From the NCBI GenBank assembly GCA_963758225.1, contig CAVWUJ010000008.1, forward strand, positions 1 through 64,000: a stretch of 64,000 bases of DNA, in the 5' to 3' direction. This document shows, one piece after another, positions 37,028 through 44,631 of this stretch. The stretch is from Z2-YC6860 sp963758225. Lineage in GTDB: Bacteria > Pseudomonadota > Alphaproteobacteria > Rhizobiales > Xanthobacteraceae. A program made the position numbers and the translations under genes. Numbering within the stretch: position 1 is the first letter of the stretch; each line of letters starts with the position of its first letter. The notes below the pieces were generated by a model that was given only the letters and a program-made list of their open reading frames with translations, had not been told where the DNA came from and ran no database searches.

Positions 37028-37166
37028 CCTCGAATCCGCACCCGACTAGAAAATCCGATTCCGCCCCGGGCCCTCGACCGACGGACCCTTCTGATGCTGC
37101 GGCTGGTCCGCAACCCTAGCAAAGTCTCGCGCGCGGCACCAACCCGGGCCATGTCGTGGTTAAGAG

Positions 37167-37209
37167 ATGCATGGTTAGGGGGAATGCATGGTTAGGGGAA
37201 ATGCATGGC
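37167..37209. repeat. 17-bp tandem repeats upstream of the VOC gene
   Basis: ATGCATGGTTAGGGGGA (37167-37183), ATGCATGGTTAGGGGAA (37184-37200) and a partial third copy ATGCATGGC (37201-37209). Each unit has its own ATG followed by a TAG stop three codons on, so the array could also act as a set of minimal decoy starts. Confidence 0.9.
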
Positions 37210-37304
37210 CGAAATACGGTTTCGTCTCGTGGGCGCATGCTTTACGCGGTTGGATCGGGACCGCCATGTGGCGGGCCGCACCGGGCGTGAAAAGGAGTCA
37301 ACGA

Positions 37305-38225
37305 ATGGATCAGCGCGGACCTGCGAACGGGGGCTTCGTCAGCCAGCTTCCGGTCGAGGATGAAATCGTTCTCGATCACGTCGGGCATTTCGTCGCCGAC
37401 CCGGACGCGGCGAACCGCGCGCTGGCGCGGGCCGGGTTCGCGCCGGCGCCGGTGTCGATCCAGGTCAATCCCGATGGGACGCCGACCGGCACCGGCAATG
37501 TGACCGCGATGCTGGAGGCGGGCTATGTCGAGGTCCTGTTCAAGACGGCCGATACGCCGCTCGGACAGGAGTTCGAGGCGGCGCTGTCGCAACACTCCGG
37601 CGTTCATCTGGCGGCCTTCGCGGTCGCCGACGCGCCCGCGCATCACGCAAGGCTCGGCAAGGCTGGTTTCCCGATGCGGCCGCTGGTCCAGTTTCAGCGC
37701 CCGGTCGAGACCGAAGGTGGGCCGGGGATCGCCGCCTTCACCGTGGTGCGGGTCGATCGCGGCGCGATGGCGGAGGGGCGGGTCCAGATGCTGACGCACC
37801 GGACCGAGGAGACGGTGTGGCAGCGGCGATGGCTGCGGCATCCGAACGGGGCCACGGGCCTGCTCGATCTTGTCGTCGCCTCGTCGGACGTCGCGGAGGC
37901 AGCCGAACGCTTCGCCCGTTTCACCGGGCGTCCTGCGGTCGCCAACCGGTGCGGCGTAGGCATCGAACTCGATCGCGGCCGCGTGCAACTCGTCGATGCG
38001 CCCGGGTTCTCGGGGCTCCTTCCCGGCATTGCGATTCCCGGCCTGCCGTTCATGGGGGCCTATGCGATGCAGGTCGGCTCGCTCGACCGCTTCCAGGAAC
38101 GGCTGTCGCCCTGGCTTGCGGTCGCACGGACGGGGGCAGTCTTGACGACGCCGTTTCCCGAGGAACTCGGCAAGGGCGCCTGGGTATTCGTCGAGGACCC
38201 GGCCGATTTGCCGTGGCGGCGATAG
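37305..38225 (+). CDS. VOC-family (glyoxalase-like) protein
   Basis: A 306-residue protein with two vicinal-oxygen-chelate modules. Module 1 starts EIVLDHVGHFVADPDAANRA with GYVEVLFKTADTPLGQEFEA; module 2 has NGATGLLDLVVASSDVAEAA, VGIELDRGRVQLVDAPGF and PFMGAYAMQVGSLDRFQERL. The layout matches proteins annotated as glyoxalase-like domain proteins in Bradyrhizobium relatives. The first His and the Glu of LDHVG and YVEVLF could be metal ligands. AAAGGAG seven bases before ATG 37305 decides the start. No reaction can be named. Confidence 0.75.
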   Translation: MDQRGPANGGFVSQLPVEDEIVLDHVGHFVADPDAANRALARAGFAPAPVSIQVNPDGTPTGTGNVTAMLEAGYVEVLFKTADTPLGQEFEAALSQHSGVHLAAFAVADAPAHHARLGKAGFPMRPLVQFQRPVETEGGPGIAAFTVVRVDRGAMAEGRVQMLTHRTEETVWQRRWLRHPNGATGLLDLVVASSDVAEAAERFARFTGRPAVANRCGVGIELDRGRVQLVDAPGFSGLLPGIAIPGLPFMGAYAMQVGSLDRFQERLSPWLAVARTGAVLTTPFPEELGKGAWVFVEDPADLPWRR

Positions 38226-38341
38226 AACGCTTCCAGGAAAAAATCTCTTCCAGGAAACAGCGAAATTCCAAAAAGGAAAAGCAAATTCAGAGAAAATAAG
38301 AACGAAGCGGGAAGAGGATTTCGCCCGAGCCGGCTGAACGC

Positions 38342-38377
38342 TATGTCAAAAGATATGTCAAAAGATAAAGTCAAAAG
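38342..38377. repeat. 12-bp tandem repeats
   Basis: TATGTCAAAAGA at 38342-38353 and 38354-38365, then a degenerate copy TAAAGTCAAAAGG. A related pair (CTTCCAGGAAA, period 17) lies at 38230-38257 just after the VOC stop. Confidence 0.9.
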
Positions 38378-38393
38378 GCATCGTCTGGCTTAA

Positions 38394-38420
38394 GACAAAA
38401 CGAGCTCCTGAAGGAGCCCG
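38394..38420 (-). terminator. Terminator of the csbD gene
   Basis: On the minus strand CGGGCTCC-TTCA-GGAGCTCG (38420-38401) is followed by TTTTGTC. One mismatch in an 8-bp stem plus a T-run: a plausible Rho-independent terminator 28 bp after the csbD end. Confidence 0.75.
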
Positions 38421-38447
38421 TTGTGTCGGCAAAAAGCGTGGTGTGAG

Positions 38448-38651
38448 TTACCACCGCTGGGTGCCGTACCAATCGTCGATATCCTTGCGCACTTGGTCGC
38501 GGGCAGTGCCGTAACGCTCCTAAATCTTGCCTTCGAGCTGCTCACGCTTGCCATTGATGACGTCGAGGTCGTCGTCCGTGAGGCGGCCCCATTGTTCCTT
38601 GACCTTGCCCTTCATCTGCTTCCAGTTGCCTTCAACGCGATTCCAATCCAT
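38448..38651 (-). CDS. CsbD-family stress protein interrupted by an in-frame TAG
   Basis: The frame starts MDWNRVEGNWKQMKGKVKEQ, the standard CsbD opening, and continues WGRLTDDDLDVINGKREQLE. After GKI comes TAG (38522-38520), then in the same frame ERYGTARDQVRKDVDDWYG-like sequence to the normal end at 38448. Family members have Gln (CAG) at the TAG position, so a single C-to-T change would account for it. The remainder is undamaged, with 67 codons in all. Either a recent nonsense mutation, a base error, or amber readthrough. CsbD proteins are small, abundant stress-induced proteins of unknown mechanism. Confidence 0.85.
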
Positions 38652-38959
38652 GGCTTGGCTCTCCTGGGTTTGTCTATGATGCCACGTTAACGCGGCCCTG
38701 CCGGCGAAGGTTCCGGAGGACGGGCCGCACGGCGCTTGCGATCCGGCTACGGCGCGCGAGTCTGCCATGCTCTTGCGTCGCCATATTCCGGCACGGCGTC
38801 GCCATATTCCGCACGGCCTAGCTCTCTTGCCCGGCCGAGCTCTTGCGCGCTCAAGCTCTTGCGCGCTCAAGCTCTTGCACGCTCAAGCTCTTGCTCAAGC
38901 TCTTGCGCGGTCCATTGGGATGCGCGAGCATGACGGATCAGATTCATGAGGAGAGGACC
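38652..38959. other. Gap filled with degenerate tandem repeats
   Basis: Two arrays occupy this 308-bp gap between divergent genes. A 20-bp unit (TCGCCATATTCCGCACGGC type) occurs twice at about 38778-38818. A 16-bp unit, AGCTCTTGCGCGCTCA, occurs about five times with small changes at 38838-38911. The start region of the next gene is also partly duplicated: CATGACGGAT occurs at 38929-38938 and 38959-38968. Confidence 0.85.
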
Positions 38960-39349
38960 ATGACGGATATGGCCCCTGCGGGAGCGGGCCGGCGCATTCT
39001 CATCGTCGAGGACGAGATGCTGATCGGCATGCTGCTGCAGGATATGCTCGCCGACCTGGGGCATGAGGTTGTCGCCGTTGTGCCGCGTGTCAATGAGGCG
39101 CTCCTGGCCGTTCAAAGCGAGCGCTTCGACGTGGCCATCCTTGACGTGCACCTCAACGGCCAGCCGGTGTTTCCCGTCGCCGATGCGCTGATCGCCAAGC
39201 GCATCCCGTTCGTCTTCGCGACCGGTTACGGCGAGCGCGGCCTGCCCGAGCTTTACCGCTCCCGGCCGGTGCTGCAGAAGCCGTTTTCGAACGACGATCT
39301 GGAGCGCACGCTCGGTATTCTTTTTGCGAGCCTGGCGAAATCAGGCTGA
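38960..39349 (+). CDS. Single-domain response regulator (receiver domain)
   Basis: A 129-residue CheY-like receiver. The acidic pair is ILIVEDEMLIGMLLQDMLAD, the phosphorylation Asp is in RFDVAILDVHLNGQPVFPVA, the Thr in FVFATGYGERGLP and the Lys in VLQKPFSNDDLE. No output domain. GAGGAGAGG before ATG 38960 decides the start; an upstream ATG at 38930 carries the same MTD sequence because the region is duplicated. No kinase is nearby. Stand-alone receivers with the VEDE...ATGYG...KPF pattern are common in Hyphomicrobiales and often partner HWE-family kinases. Confidence 0.88.
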   Translation: MTDMAPAGAGRRILIVEDEMLIGMLLQDMLADLGHEVVAVVPRVNEALLAVQSERFDVAILDVHLNGQPVFPVADALIAKRIPFVFATGYGERGLPELYRSRPVLQKPFSNDDLERTLGILFASLAKSG

Positions 39350-39380
39350 CGGCTTTGGGCTTTCGCCACGGTGCCGTCAG
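39346..39380. terminator. Hairpin between convergent genes
   Basis: CTGACGGC (39346-39353) and GCCGTCAG (39373-39380) form a perfect 8-bp stem. It spans the stop codons of the response regulator and the peptidase gene, so it can act in both directions. No T-run. Confidence 0.45.
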
Positions 39381-40876
39381 TTCTGCGCGTCGCGATAGAA
39401 GTTCCTCGCATCCGCGGTGAAGGCCGCGCGCTCGCCGGCGTCGAAATAGAACATGTGGCCGCCGCGATAAGTCTTGAACGGCACCCGGTCGGGCCCGACC
39501 AGCGGTGCGATCCGGTCCAGGAGATACCGGCTCACGCCGTAAGGCGTGACCAGGTCGCTGCGACCGTGCACGGTGAAGACGCGGAACGACGGATTGAGGG
39601 AGAGCAGCACCCGCAGATCGTCGCTGATGCCCGGCGGTCTTCGGCTGTCGCCCCAGGTCCAGCGCCGGTTCACCTCGGTGTTGAGCAGGTGATAGGTGAG
39701 GTCGGTCTTGTATCCCAGCTCCTGCCGCGCATAGGCGGCAAAGGCCCCCGATAGCGCGCGCGAGAATCCGTCGAGCACCGGATCGGCGCTGCGTTGCGTG
39801 GCGCCTTCCTTTTCGGGAAACGGATCAGGTGCCGTGAACGCGCCGTCATAGAGACTGGCGATCTCGCCGCGCCGTCGCGTCTCGGCCAGGAACGCATCGG
39901 CGACCATGCCGCGCGTGCGGATGACGGTTTCCAGCGGCAGGCCGGTCATGCGTGCGATGGTGGCGTAGAAGGCTTGTCCCTGCTCGCCGGACGGAGGCGG
40001 GCCGGCGAGGCCGGTGAGATAGTCGGTCAGCGCGAAGCGTTCGGCCTCGGCCATCGCTTCGTCGCTGGTGCGCCCGGTGTCGCTGGTGCGCCCGGTGCGT
40101 TCGAGTTCGGATGCGACCAGCGAGGGGAAGCCGAGCGCGGCGCCGAGCGCAAATTGCTGTCCGCCCCACAACATCGAGGCTTCCATCAGCGGCGATACGA
40201 GAACGAGGCCGGAGGGAACGATGCCCTGGTCGCTTTGCAGCACGCGGGCCACCTTGGCGGCGCGGAAGCCGCCGTAGCTTTCGCCCATGATATAGACCGG
40301 CGACCCGCCACGGCCATGACGCGCGAGGTAGAGTGCGATCGTCTTGGCGAGGCTTTCGGCATCCGGTCGCACGCCCCAGAAGGCCGCTCCGCCGTCGGGC
40401 TGCGCCGGGCGGCTCCAGCCGGTGCCGACCGGATCGATCATGACCAGATCGGTGAAGGCAAGCCAGGTGTCGGGATTGTCGACGATGCGGGCGGCCGCCC
40501 CGTCGCGGCCGCCGGGACCGAAGTCCACGATCCGCGGCCCCGCCAGTCCCAGATGGAGATAGACCGAGGCTGCGCCGGGTCCGCCGTTGAAGACGAAGGT
40601 CACCGGCCGCGTTGCCGGCTCGGCGTCCTTGAGGACATAGGCGGTGTAGAAGATGGCGGCGCTGCGGGCGCCCTTTTCGTCGCGCAGGTCGAGCGTGCCG
40701 GCGGTCGCCGTGTAGCGCAACGACCGCTCGCCGATGGCGATCGAACCGTCGCGGGAAATGTCGGACGGCAGGAGCGCGAGGACACCTTCCGACGGCGCGC
40801 GGGCCGTTTGCTCCTGTGCCGCGGCGGGAGCACAGGCGAGGGCGAGCGTCAGCAGGGCGGCGGCAAGGGGCATCAT
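39377..40876 (-). CDS. Exported S10-family serine carboxypeptidase
   Basis: A 499-residue secreted peptidase. MMPLAAALLTLALACAPAAA is the signal peptide. The oxyanion-hole block is VTFVFNGGPGAASVYLHLGL, the catalytic Ser is in VYIMGESYGGFRAAKVARVL, the Asp in FRVFTVHGRSDLVTPYGV and the His in RGGHMFYFDAGERAAF, the full S10 triad in order. It should trim C-terminal residues from peptides in the periplasm or outside. An 18-bp exact tandem duplication (40062-40097) adds the extra GRTSDT in ERTGRTSDTGRTSDEA. The frame is intact. Confidence 0.87.
   Translation of the reverse strand: MMPLAAALLTLALACAPAAAQEQTARAPSEGVLALLPSDISRDGSIAIGERSLRYTATAGTLDLRDEKGARSAAIFYTAYVLKDAEPATRPVTFVFNGGPGAASVYLHLGLAGPRIVDFGPGGRDGAAARIVDNPDTWLAFTDLVMIDPVGTGWSRPAQPDGGAAFWGVRPDAESLAKTIALYLARHGRGGSPVYIMGESYGGFRAAKVARVLQSDQGIVPSGLVLVSPLMEASMLWGGQQFALGAALGFPSLVASELERTGRTSDTGRTSDEAMAEAERFALTDYLTGLAGPPPSGEQGQAFYATIARMTGLPLETVIRTRGMVADAFLAETRRRGEIASLYDGAFTAPDPFPEKEGATQRSADPVLDGFSRALSGAFAAYARQELGYKTDLTYHLLNTEVNRRWTWGDSRRPPGISDDLRVLLSLNPSFRVFTVHGRSDLVTPYGVSRYLLDRIAPLVGPDRVPFKTYRGGHMFYFDAGERAAFTADARNFYRDAQN
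40062..40097. repeat. Exact 18-bp in-frame tandem duplication within the S10 peptidase gene
   Basis: TCGCTGGTGCGCCCGGTG at 40062-40079 is repeated without change at 40080-40097. It inserts six residues (one extra TGRTSD-type unit) in a surface-loop-like region and leaves the frame open. Identity suggests a recent event. Confidence 0.95.
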
Positions 40877-40887
40877 CGGCTTGGCGC

Positions 40888-41094
40888 CTACTTCAGTTCG
40901 AGCTTGCCGTCGATGTCGAAGCTCAGGTCTATCGAGCCGACGGATACGGTGGCCCGGGCCGCAAGCGTCTCGTCGCCCTTGAGCTTGCCGCTCGCCACCG
41001 CCTCGCGCACCGCCTTCTCGATCTCGCGCTGCGACGTGACGCCGAAGGTCTTGAGGAATTTGCGCAGGCTTGCATTCAGCGCGTCTTCATTCAT
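40888..41094 (-). CDS. DUF6494-family protein
   Basis: A 68-residue protein: MNEDALNASLRKFLKTFGVT, then SQREIEKAVREAVASGKLKG and a C-terminal VSVGSIDLSFDIDGKLELK. This matches the small conserved DUF6494 family of proteobacteria, whose role is unknown. It precedes the S10 gene by 11 bp in the same direction, so they may share a transcript. Two exact 14-bp tandem units lie just before its start (41102-41129). Confidence 0.82.
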   Translation of the reverse strand: MNEDALNASLRKFLKTFGVTSQREIEKAVREAVASGKLKGDETLAARATVSVGSIDLSFDIDGKLELK

Positions 41095-41101
41095 CGCCTT
41101 C

Positions 41102-41129
41102 TCCTGTCCGTTCGTTCCTGTCCGTTCGT
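41102..41129. repeat. Exact 14-bp tandem duplication upstream of the DUF6494 gene
   Basis: TCCTGTCCGTTCGT at 41102-41115 and again at 41116-41129, identical. It begins 8 bp before the DUF6494 start, where a ribosome-binding site would be, so it may displace or duplicate it (minus-strand reading gives no clear GGAG except the GGAGAAGGCG at 41103-41094). Confidence 0.95.
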
Positions 41130-41300
41130 TCCCGTGCGCTTTGGCCCCTCTCGCGAGGCCGGCTCATGCGGAGCAGGCTACGGCGGGATTATGATCATAT
41201 TCAGTCGCCTGGTCGGCATCCGCGCTGCCGCCTTTTCGGTCCGGCCTCGGCGCCGGCCGGCAAATCCTGTCGGGCGTCCTTTTCGGTGGTGCTTGGTGAC

Positions 41301-41334
41301 GCCATCATCCAGATTGAGCCATCATCCAGATTGA
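41301..41334. repeat. Exact 17-bp tandem duplication upstream of ureE
   Basis: GCCATCATCCAGATTGA at 41301-41317 and 41318-41334, identical, 44 bp before the ureE start. It lies in the probable promoter or leader. Confidence 0.95.
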
Positions 41335-41377
41335 AGAGACACCCGCGCACGGACGCTGCGCCGCAAAGGACATCACG

Positions 41378-41854
41378 ATGAGGCGGGCCTGGGCGATTTG
41401 TCCGACGGGGAGCTGGAATCCGGCGACCGCGGTTGACCGTGTGGTAATCGGATCCCGCACCGGCGGGCCTTTGAGAGGCGAAAGCGGCGCCGAGTTCGAA
41501 CTCGCGCTCGACGGGCCGGCGATCCTGCGTAACGGCGACGGGATCGTGCTCGACGATGGCTCCGTGGTGATGGTGATCGGTGTCACCGCGCCGCTGTTGG
41601 AACTGACCATGCGCCAGCCGGGCGATGCCGTCCGGCTCGCCTGGCATCTGGGGAATCGGCATGTGCCGCTGCAAATCGACGGCGAGCGGCTGCGGGTGTG
41701 CCGCGATCCGGTGGTGGCGGACATCGCCCGCCGGTTCGGCGCCGACGTCCGCGAGATCGAGGCGCCGTTCGAGCCGATGTCGCCGCCTGCGGCGCATCGT
41801 CATGGCGGCCACGATCACGTGCATCCCCATGATCAAGACCATGACGCCCGGTGA
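41378..41854 (+). CDS. ureE: Urease accessory protein UreE, isolated
   Basis: Nickel-binding chaperone of urease, 158 residues. The N-terminal domain opens MRRAWAICPTGSWNPATAVD with ELALDGPAILRNGDGIVLDD. The metal-binding domain has VRLAWHLGNRHVPLQIDGER with the conserved His-Leu-Gly-Asn-Arg-His. The tail HRHGGHDHVHPHDQDHD is a typical UreE nickel-binding His stretch. No ureABC, ureD, ureF or ureG gene lies in the window, which is unusual because ureE normally sits in the urease operon. The frame is intact. It is convergent with the paaG-like gene. Confidence 0.82.
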   Translation: MRRAWAICPTGSWNPATAVDRVVIGSRTGGPLRGESGAEFELALDGPAILRNGDGIVLDDGSVVMVIGVTAPLLELTMRQPGDAVRLAWHLGNRHVPLQIDGERLRVCRDPVVADIARRFGADVREIEAPFEPMSPPAAHRHGGHDHVHPHDQDHDAR

Positions 41855-41881
41855 CCATCCGCACCGCGATGGGAACTGGAA

Positions 41882-42673
41882 TCAACGTTTTCCGCTGAAC
41901 TGCGGCCGGCGCTTTTCCAGGAACGCGCGCACGCCTTCGCGGTAGTCCTCGTGCGAGCCGGCCTGCCGCTGGAGCGAGCGCTCCAGTTCGAGCTGGGTTT
42001 CGAGGTCGTTGCTCTCTCCGGCATCGAGGGCCTGCTTGATCAACCCCAGCCCGAACGTGGGCGCCGACGCGAAACGCGCGCACAAGGCGTGCGCCTCGTC
42101 CAGCAGCGCGCCGTCCTCGACGCATTTCCAGATCAGGCCCCAGGCCTCAGCCTGCTCCGCCGCAAGCGGCTCCGCGAGCAGCGCCAAACCGCGGGCGCGC
42201 GCCTGGCCGACCAGCCGCGGCAGCATCCAGGTTCCGCCGGCGTCGGGCACGAGTCCGATCCGCGCGAACACCTGGATGAAGCTTGCCGAGCGCGCCGCCA
42301 ACACGATGTCGCAGGCGAGCGCGATGCTGCAGCCGGCACCGGCCGCGGCGCCGTTGACCGCGCAGACCACCGGAAACGGCAGCGCGCGCAGCTTGCGCAC
42401 CAGCGGGTTGTAATGCCGTGCCAGAGCCTCGCCCGGCACTACGACATCGCCGTCGGGCGTGATCCGCTCGTTGAGGTCCTGCCCGGTCGAAAACGCGCGG
42501 CCCGCGCCGGTGAGAAGCAGCGCCCGGCAGGCCGGATCGGCCTCCGCCTCGGCGAGAGCCGTGGCCAGCGCCTCATGCATGGCCTCGGTGAAGGCGTTGA
42601 GCCGCTGCGGCCGGTTGAGGGTCAGCACGCGGTAGCCCGCTTGCTGCTCGACTAGGACGGGAATTTGGGTCAT
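41882..42673 (-). CDS. Enoyl-CoA hydratase/isomerase, PaaG-like
   Basis: A 263-residue crotonase-fold enzyme: VLTLNRPQRLNAFTEAMHEA, LLLTGAGRAFSTGQDLNERI with the oxyanion-hole loop, PFPVVCAVNGAAAGAGCSIA and SFIQVFARIGLVPDAGGTWM with the acidic residue (Asp in VPDAGG) of PaaG-type isomerases. PaaG converts ring-epoxyphenylacetyl-CoA to the oxepin; with no other paa genes near, the substrate here is open. The frame is clean. Length is typical. Confidence 0.82.
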   Translation of the reverse strand: MTQIPVLVEQQAGYRVLTLNRPQRLNAFTEAMHEALATALAEAEADPACRALLLTGAGRAFSTGQDLNERITPDGDVVVPGEALARHYNPLVRKLRALPFPVVCAVNGAAAGAGCSIALACDIVLAARSASFIQVFARIGLVPDAGGTWMLPRLVGQARARGLALLAEPLAAEQAEAWGLIWKCVEDGALLDEAHALCARFASAPTFGLGLIKQALDAGESNDLETQLELERSLQRQAGSHEDYREGVRAFLEKRRPQFSGKR

Positions 42674-42807
42674 GCTTGATATCCGGAAGGTCCGTCACGA
42701 TCGTCTTTACCGCAATGCCCGAGACGTGGGTCTGCAGTTTGGGCGGTTGTGCGCACCGAACCAAATGTAATCCGGGATTGAACCCGGGTCACTGATCGGA
42801 GGAAATC

Positions 42808-43856
42808 ATGCCCACGATGAAGCGCGCTCTTTATTGGAGCGTCTCGGCGACGGCTGTTGCCGGATTGCTCTGTCTCGCCCTGCCTCAGACGGCTGACGCC
42901 CAACGCAAATCGATCCGCTGGTCCACATCGAGCGTCGATTCCTACGGCTACAAAGTCGCGGCCGCGATGGTGAAGATCGCCGAGGAAGCGCTCGGCGGCG
43001 AATACACCATCACCGTCAATCCCTATCCGTCCACCACCGCGCGCCATGAAGGCCGCGATGGATGGCGACGGCGAGATCGGCTACACCGCCGATGTCGGCA
43101 TGACCCAGCTCTATGCCGGCGAAGGCGGATTCAAGGGCTACACGCCGGGCAAGGGCAAGCTGGTCCACACCTGGTACGCCTACCCGATGGAATCCTTCAT
43201 GGCGGTGCCGGCCGACAAGGCGGCGCAGTTCAAGTGCCTGAAGGATCTGTCAGCGGCAAGCCGACCTTCTTCACGCCCGCCGGCTTCATGAACTGGCTCA
43301 ATTTCCAGCGCATGTACAAGGCGCTCGGCTACGATTTCCGGCATGTGCAGATCGATCCCAAAACGCAGTCCGACGCGTTGCAGGGCGGCACGATCGCGGC
43401 GTCGGTCGCCTACACGACGTCGGGCGCTTCGCTCGCGCCCTACTGGAAGGAGACCGACGTGCGGATGGACGTCAAGGTCATCAATCCCTGCCCGGACGAG
43501 GTGGCCAAGCTGAAGGCGGCGGGGCTGGCGATCGGCAATGTCGGACCCGAAGGTGTTCACGAAGGAGGTCGGCGTCCAGAAGCATCCAGGGCGTGCCGAT
43601 CCTGTTCGGCTACAACATGCGCGCCGACATGCCGGAGGACGTCGTCTACAAGCTCCTGATCGGCGTTCTACAAGAACCGCGATGCGCTGGCGAAGGCCGA
43701 TCCGGCTTCGCGCCGATGGCGAAGGATTTCGTCGGCATGCAGGTCAACGGCATCAACGCCAATCCCGAGATTCCGGTCCATGCCGGACTGGCCAAGTTCC
43801 TCAAGGAACACAACGCCTGGGACGACAAGTGGAAGATCGCCGGCAGCGGAAGCTGA
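42808..43856 (+). CDS. TAXI-family TRAP solute-binding protein (frameshifted)
   Basis: Periplasmic binding protein for a TRAP carrier. MPTMKRALYWSVSATAVAGL is the signal peptide, cut near TADAQRKSI. Then SIRWSTSSVDSYGYKVAAAM, GEIGYTADVGMTQLYAGEGG, TFFTPAGFMNWLNFQRMYKA, GGTIAASVAYTTSGASLAPY and, near the end, VGMQVNGINANPEIPVHAGL. Breaks lie near 43045, 43255, 43550, 43590 and 43665. Repaired length is about 350 residues. GGAGGAAATC gives the start. The fused permease gene begins 775 bp downstream, so both probably form one transporter. Confidence 0.82.
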
Positions 43857-44631
43857 CGGTTCAACGCAAACGGCTCCGGGGCTTGCCTGATGGCGGGTCC
43901 CGGAGTGCGTGCCCCGCAAGCCCGGACGGCAAGCCGGAGTGCATGCCCCGGGTTGCGGTGAGCGGAGCAGGCTCCTCCGTTGCTGGGCGTGGTTGCAGCG
44001 CCGCGCCGGAAGCCGGGGGAGCTTCAAGTTCGAGCTTCAAGTTCGAGTTCCATTCAAGGGGCGCGCCGGGTCTGTCCTTGTTGTGCATGCTGCTTGCGCA
44101 ACCAAAAGTGCTGCAAGCAAGTCCTGGAAAAACAGGTCCTGGCAAACAAGTCGGGGTAAATGCCGACTGGCGCGCGGCTGGCCGCTGCGGCTGCGTGACG
44201 GCGGTGCCCGGCCGGCTCCGTGTTGATCCTCCGCCCGAAGGCCGGCGTGGTGTCGACGCCGTCCCTGAGGCCGACGCATTTAACGTGACTGGCGCATTCA
44301 ACGTAATGCAGACGTTGCAAACAATGTGAATTAAGCTTGAAGCGACGGCGCGCGAGGCGGATCATGGGTTCGAATGTTGATCCGGCGACTGGGCCGTGAT
44401 CGGTCGAGGGGCCGAACCGCCGGCTGAATCCGAAGCGATGGTCCGGAACGCCGCGCAGACTGCTGAAGGCCGGCGAAAAGACGAACGAGGAAACGACCGG
44501 GGCTCGTTAAGCCCCTGATCCGCGCATCGGACATGACCGCCTGAAGAAGCGGCCCGATGCGCCGAAAGAACAAGGATCAAGCTTCGGGGTGCGGGCTCTC
44601 CGCCGGCCGTCGGAGCGCGAGGGGGACGGAC
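43857..44631. other. 775-bp gap with several tandem repeats, no recognised gene
   Basis: Between two halves of a TRAP system, which are usually adjacent. No reading frame looks real on either strand. It holds an exact 13-bp tandem pair (GCTTCAAGTTCGA at 44021-44033 and 44034-44046), an imperfect pair around GTCCTGG (44118-44148) and an imperfect 17-period pair (GCATTTAACGTGACTG and GCATTCAACGTAATGC, 44276-44308). The strip 44000-44340 is less GC-rich than its surroundings. Confidence 0.7.

Noticed and set aside
38778..38911. Regularly repeated units considered as a CRISPR array
   Set aside because: Units of 16-20 bp abut each other without unique spacers, and no cas gene is near.
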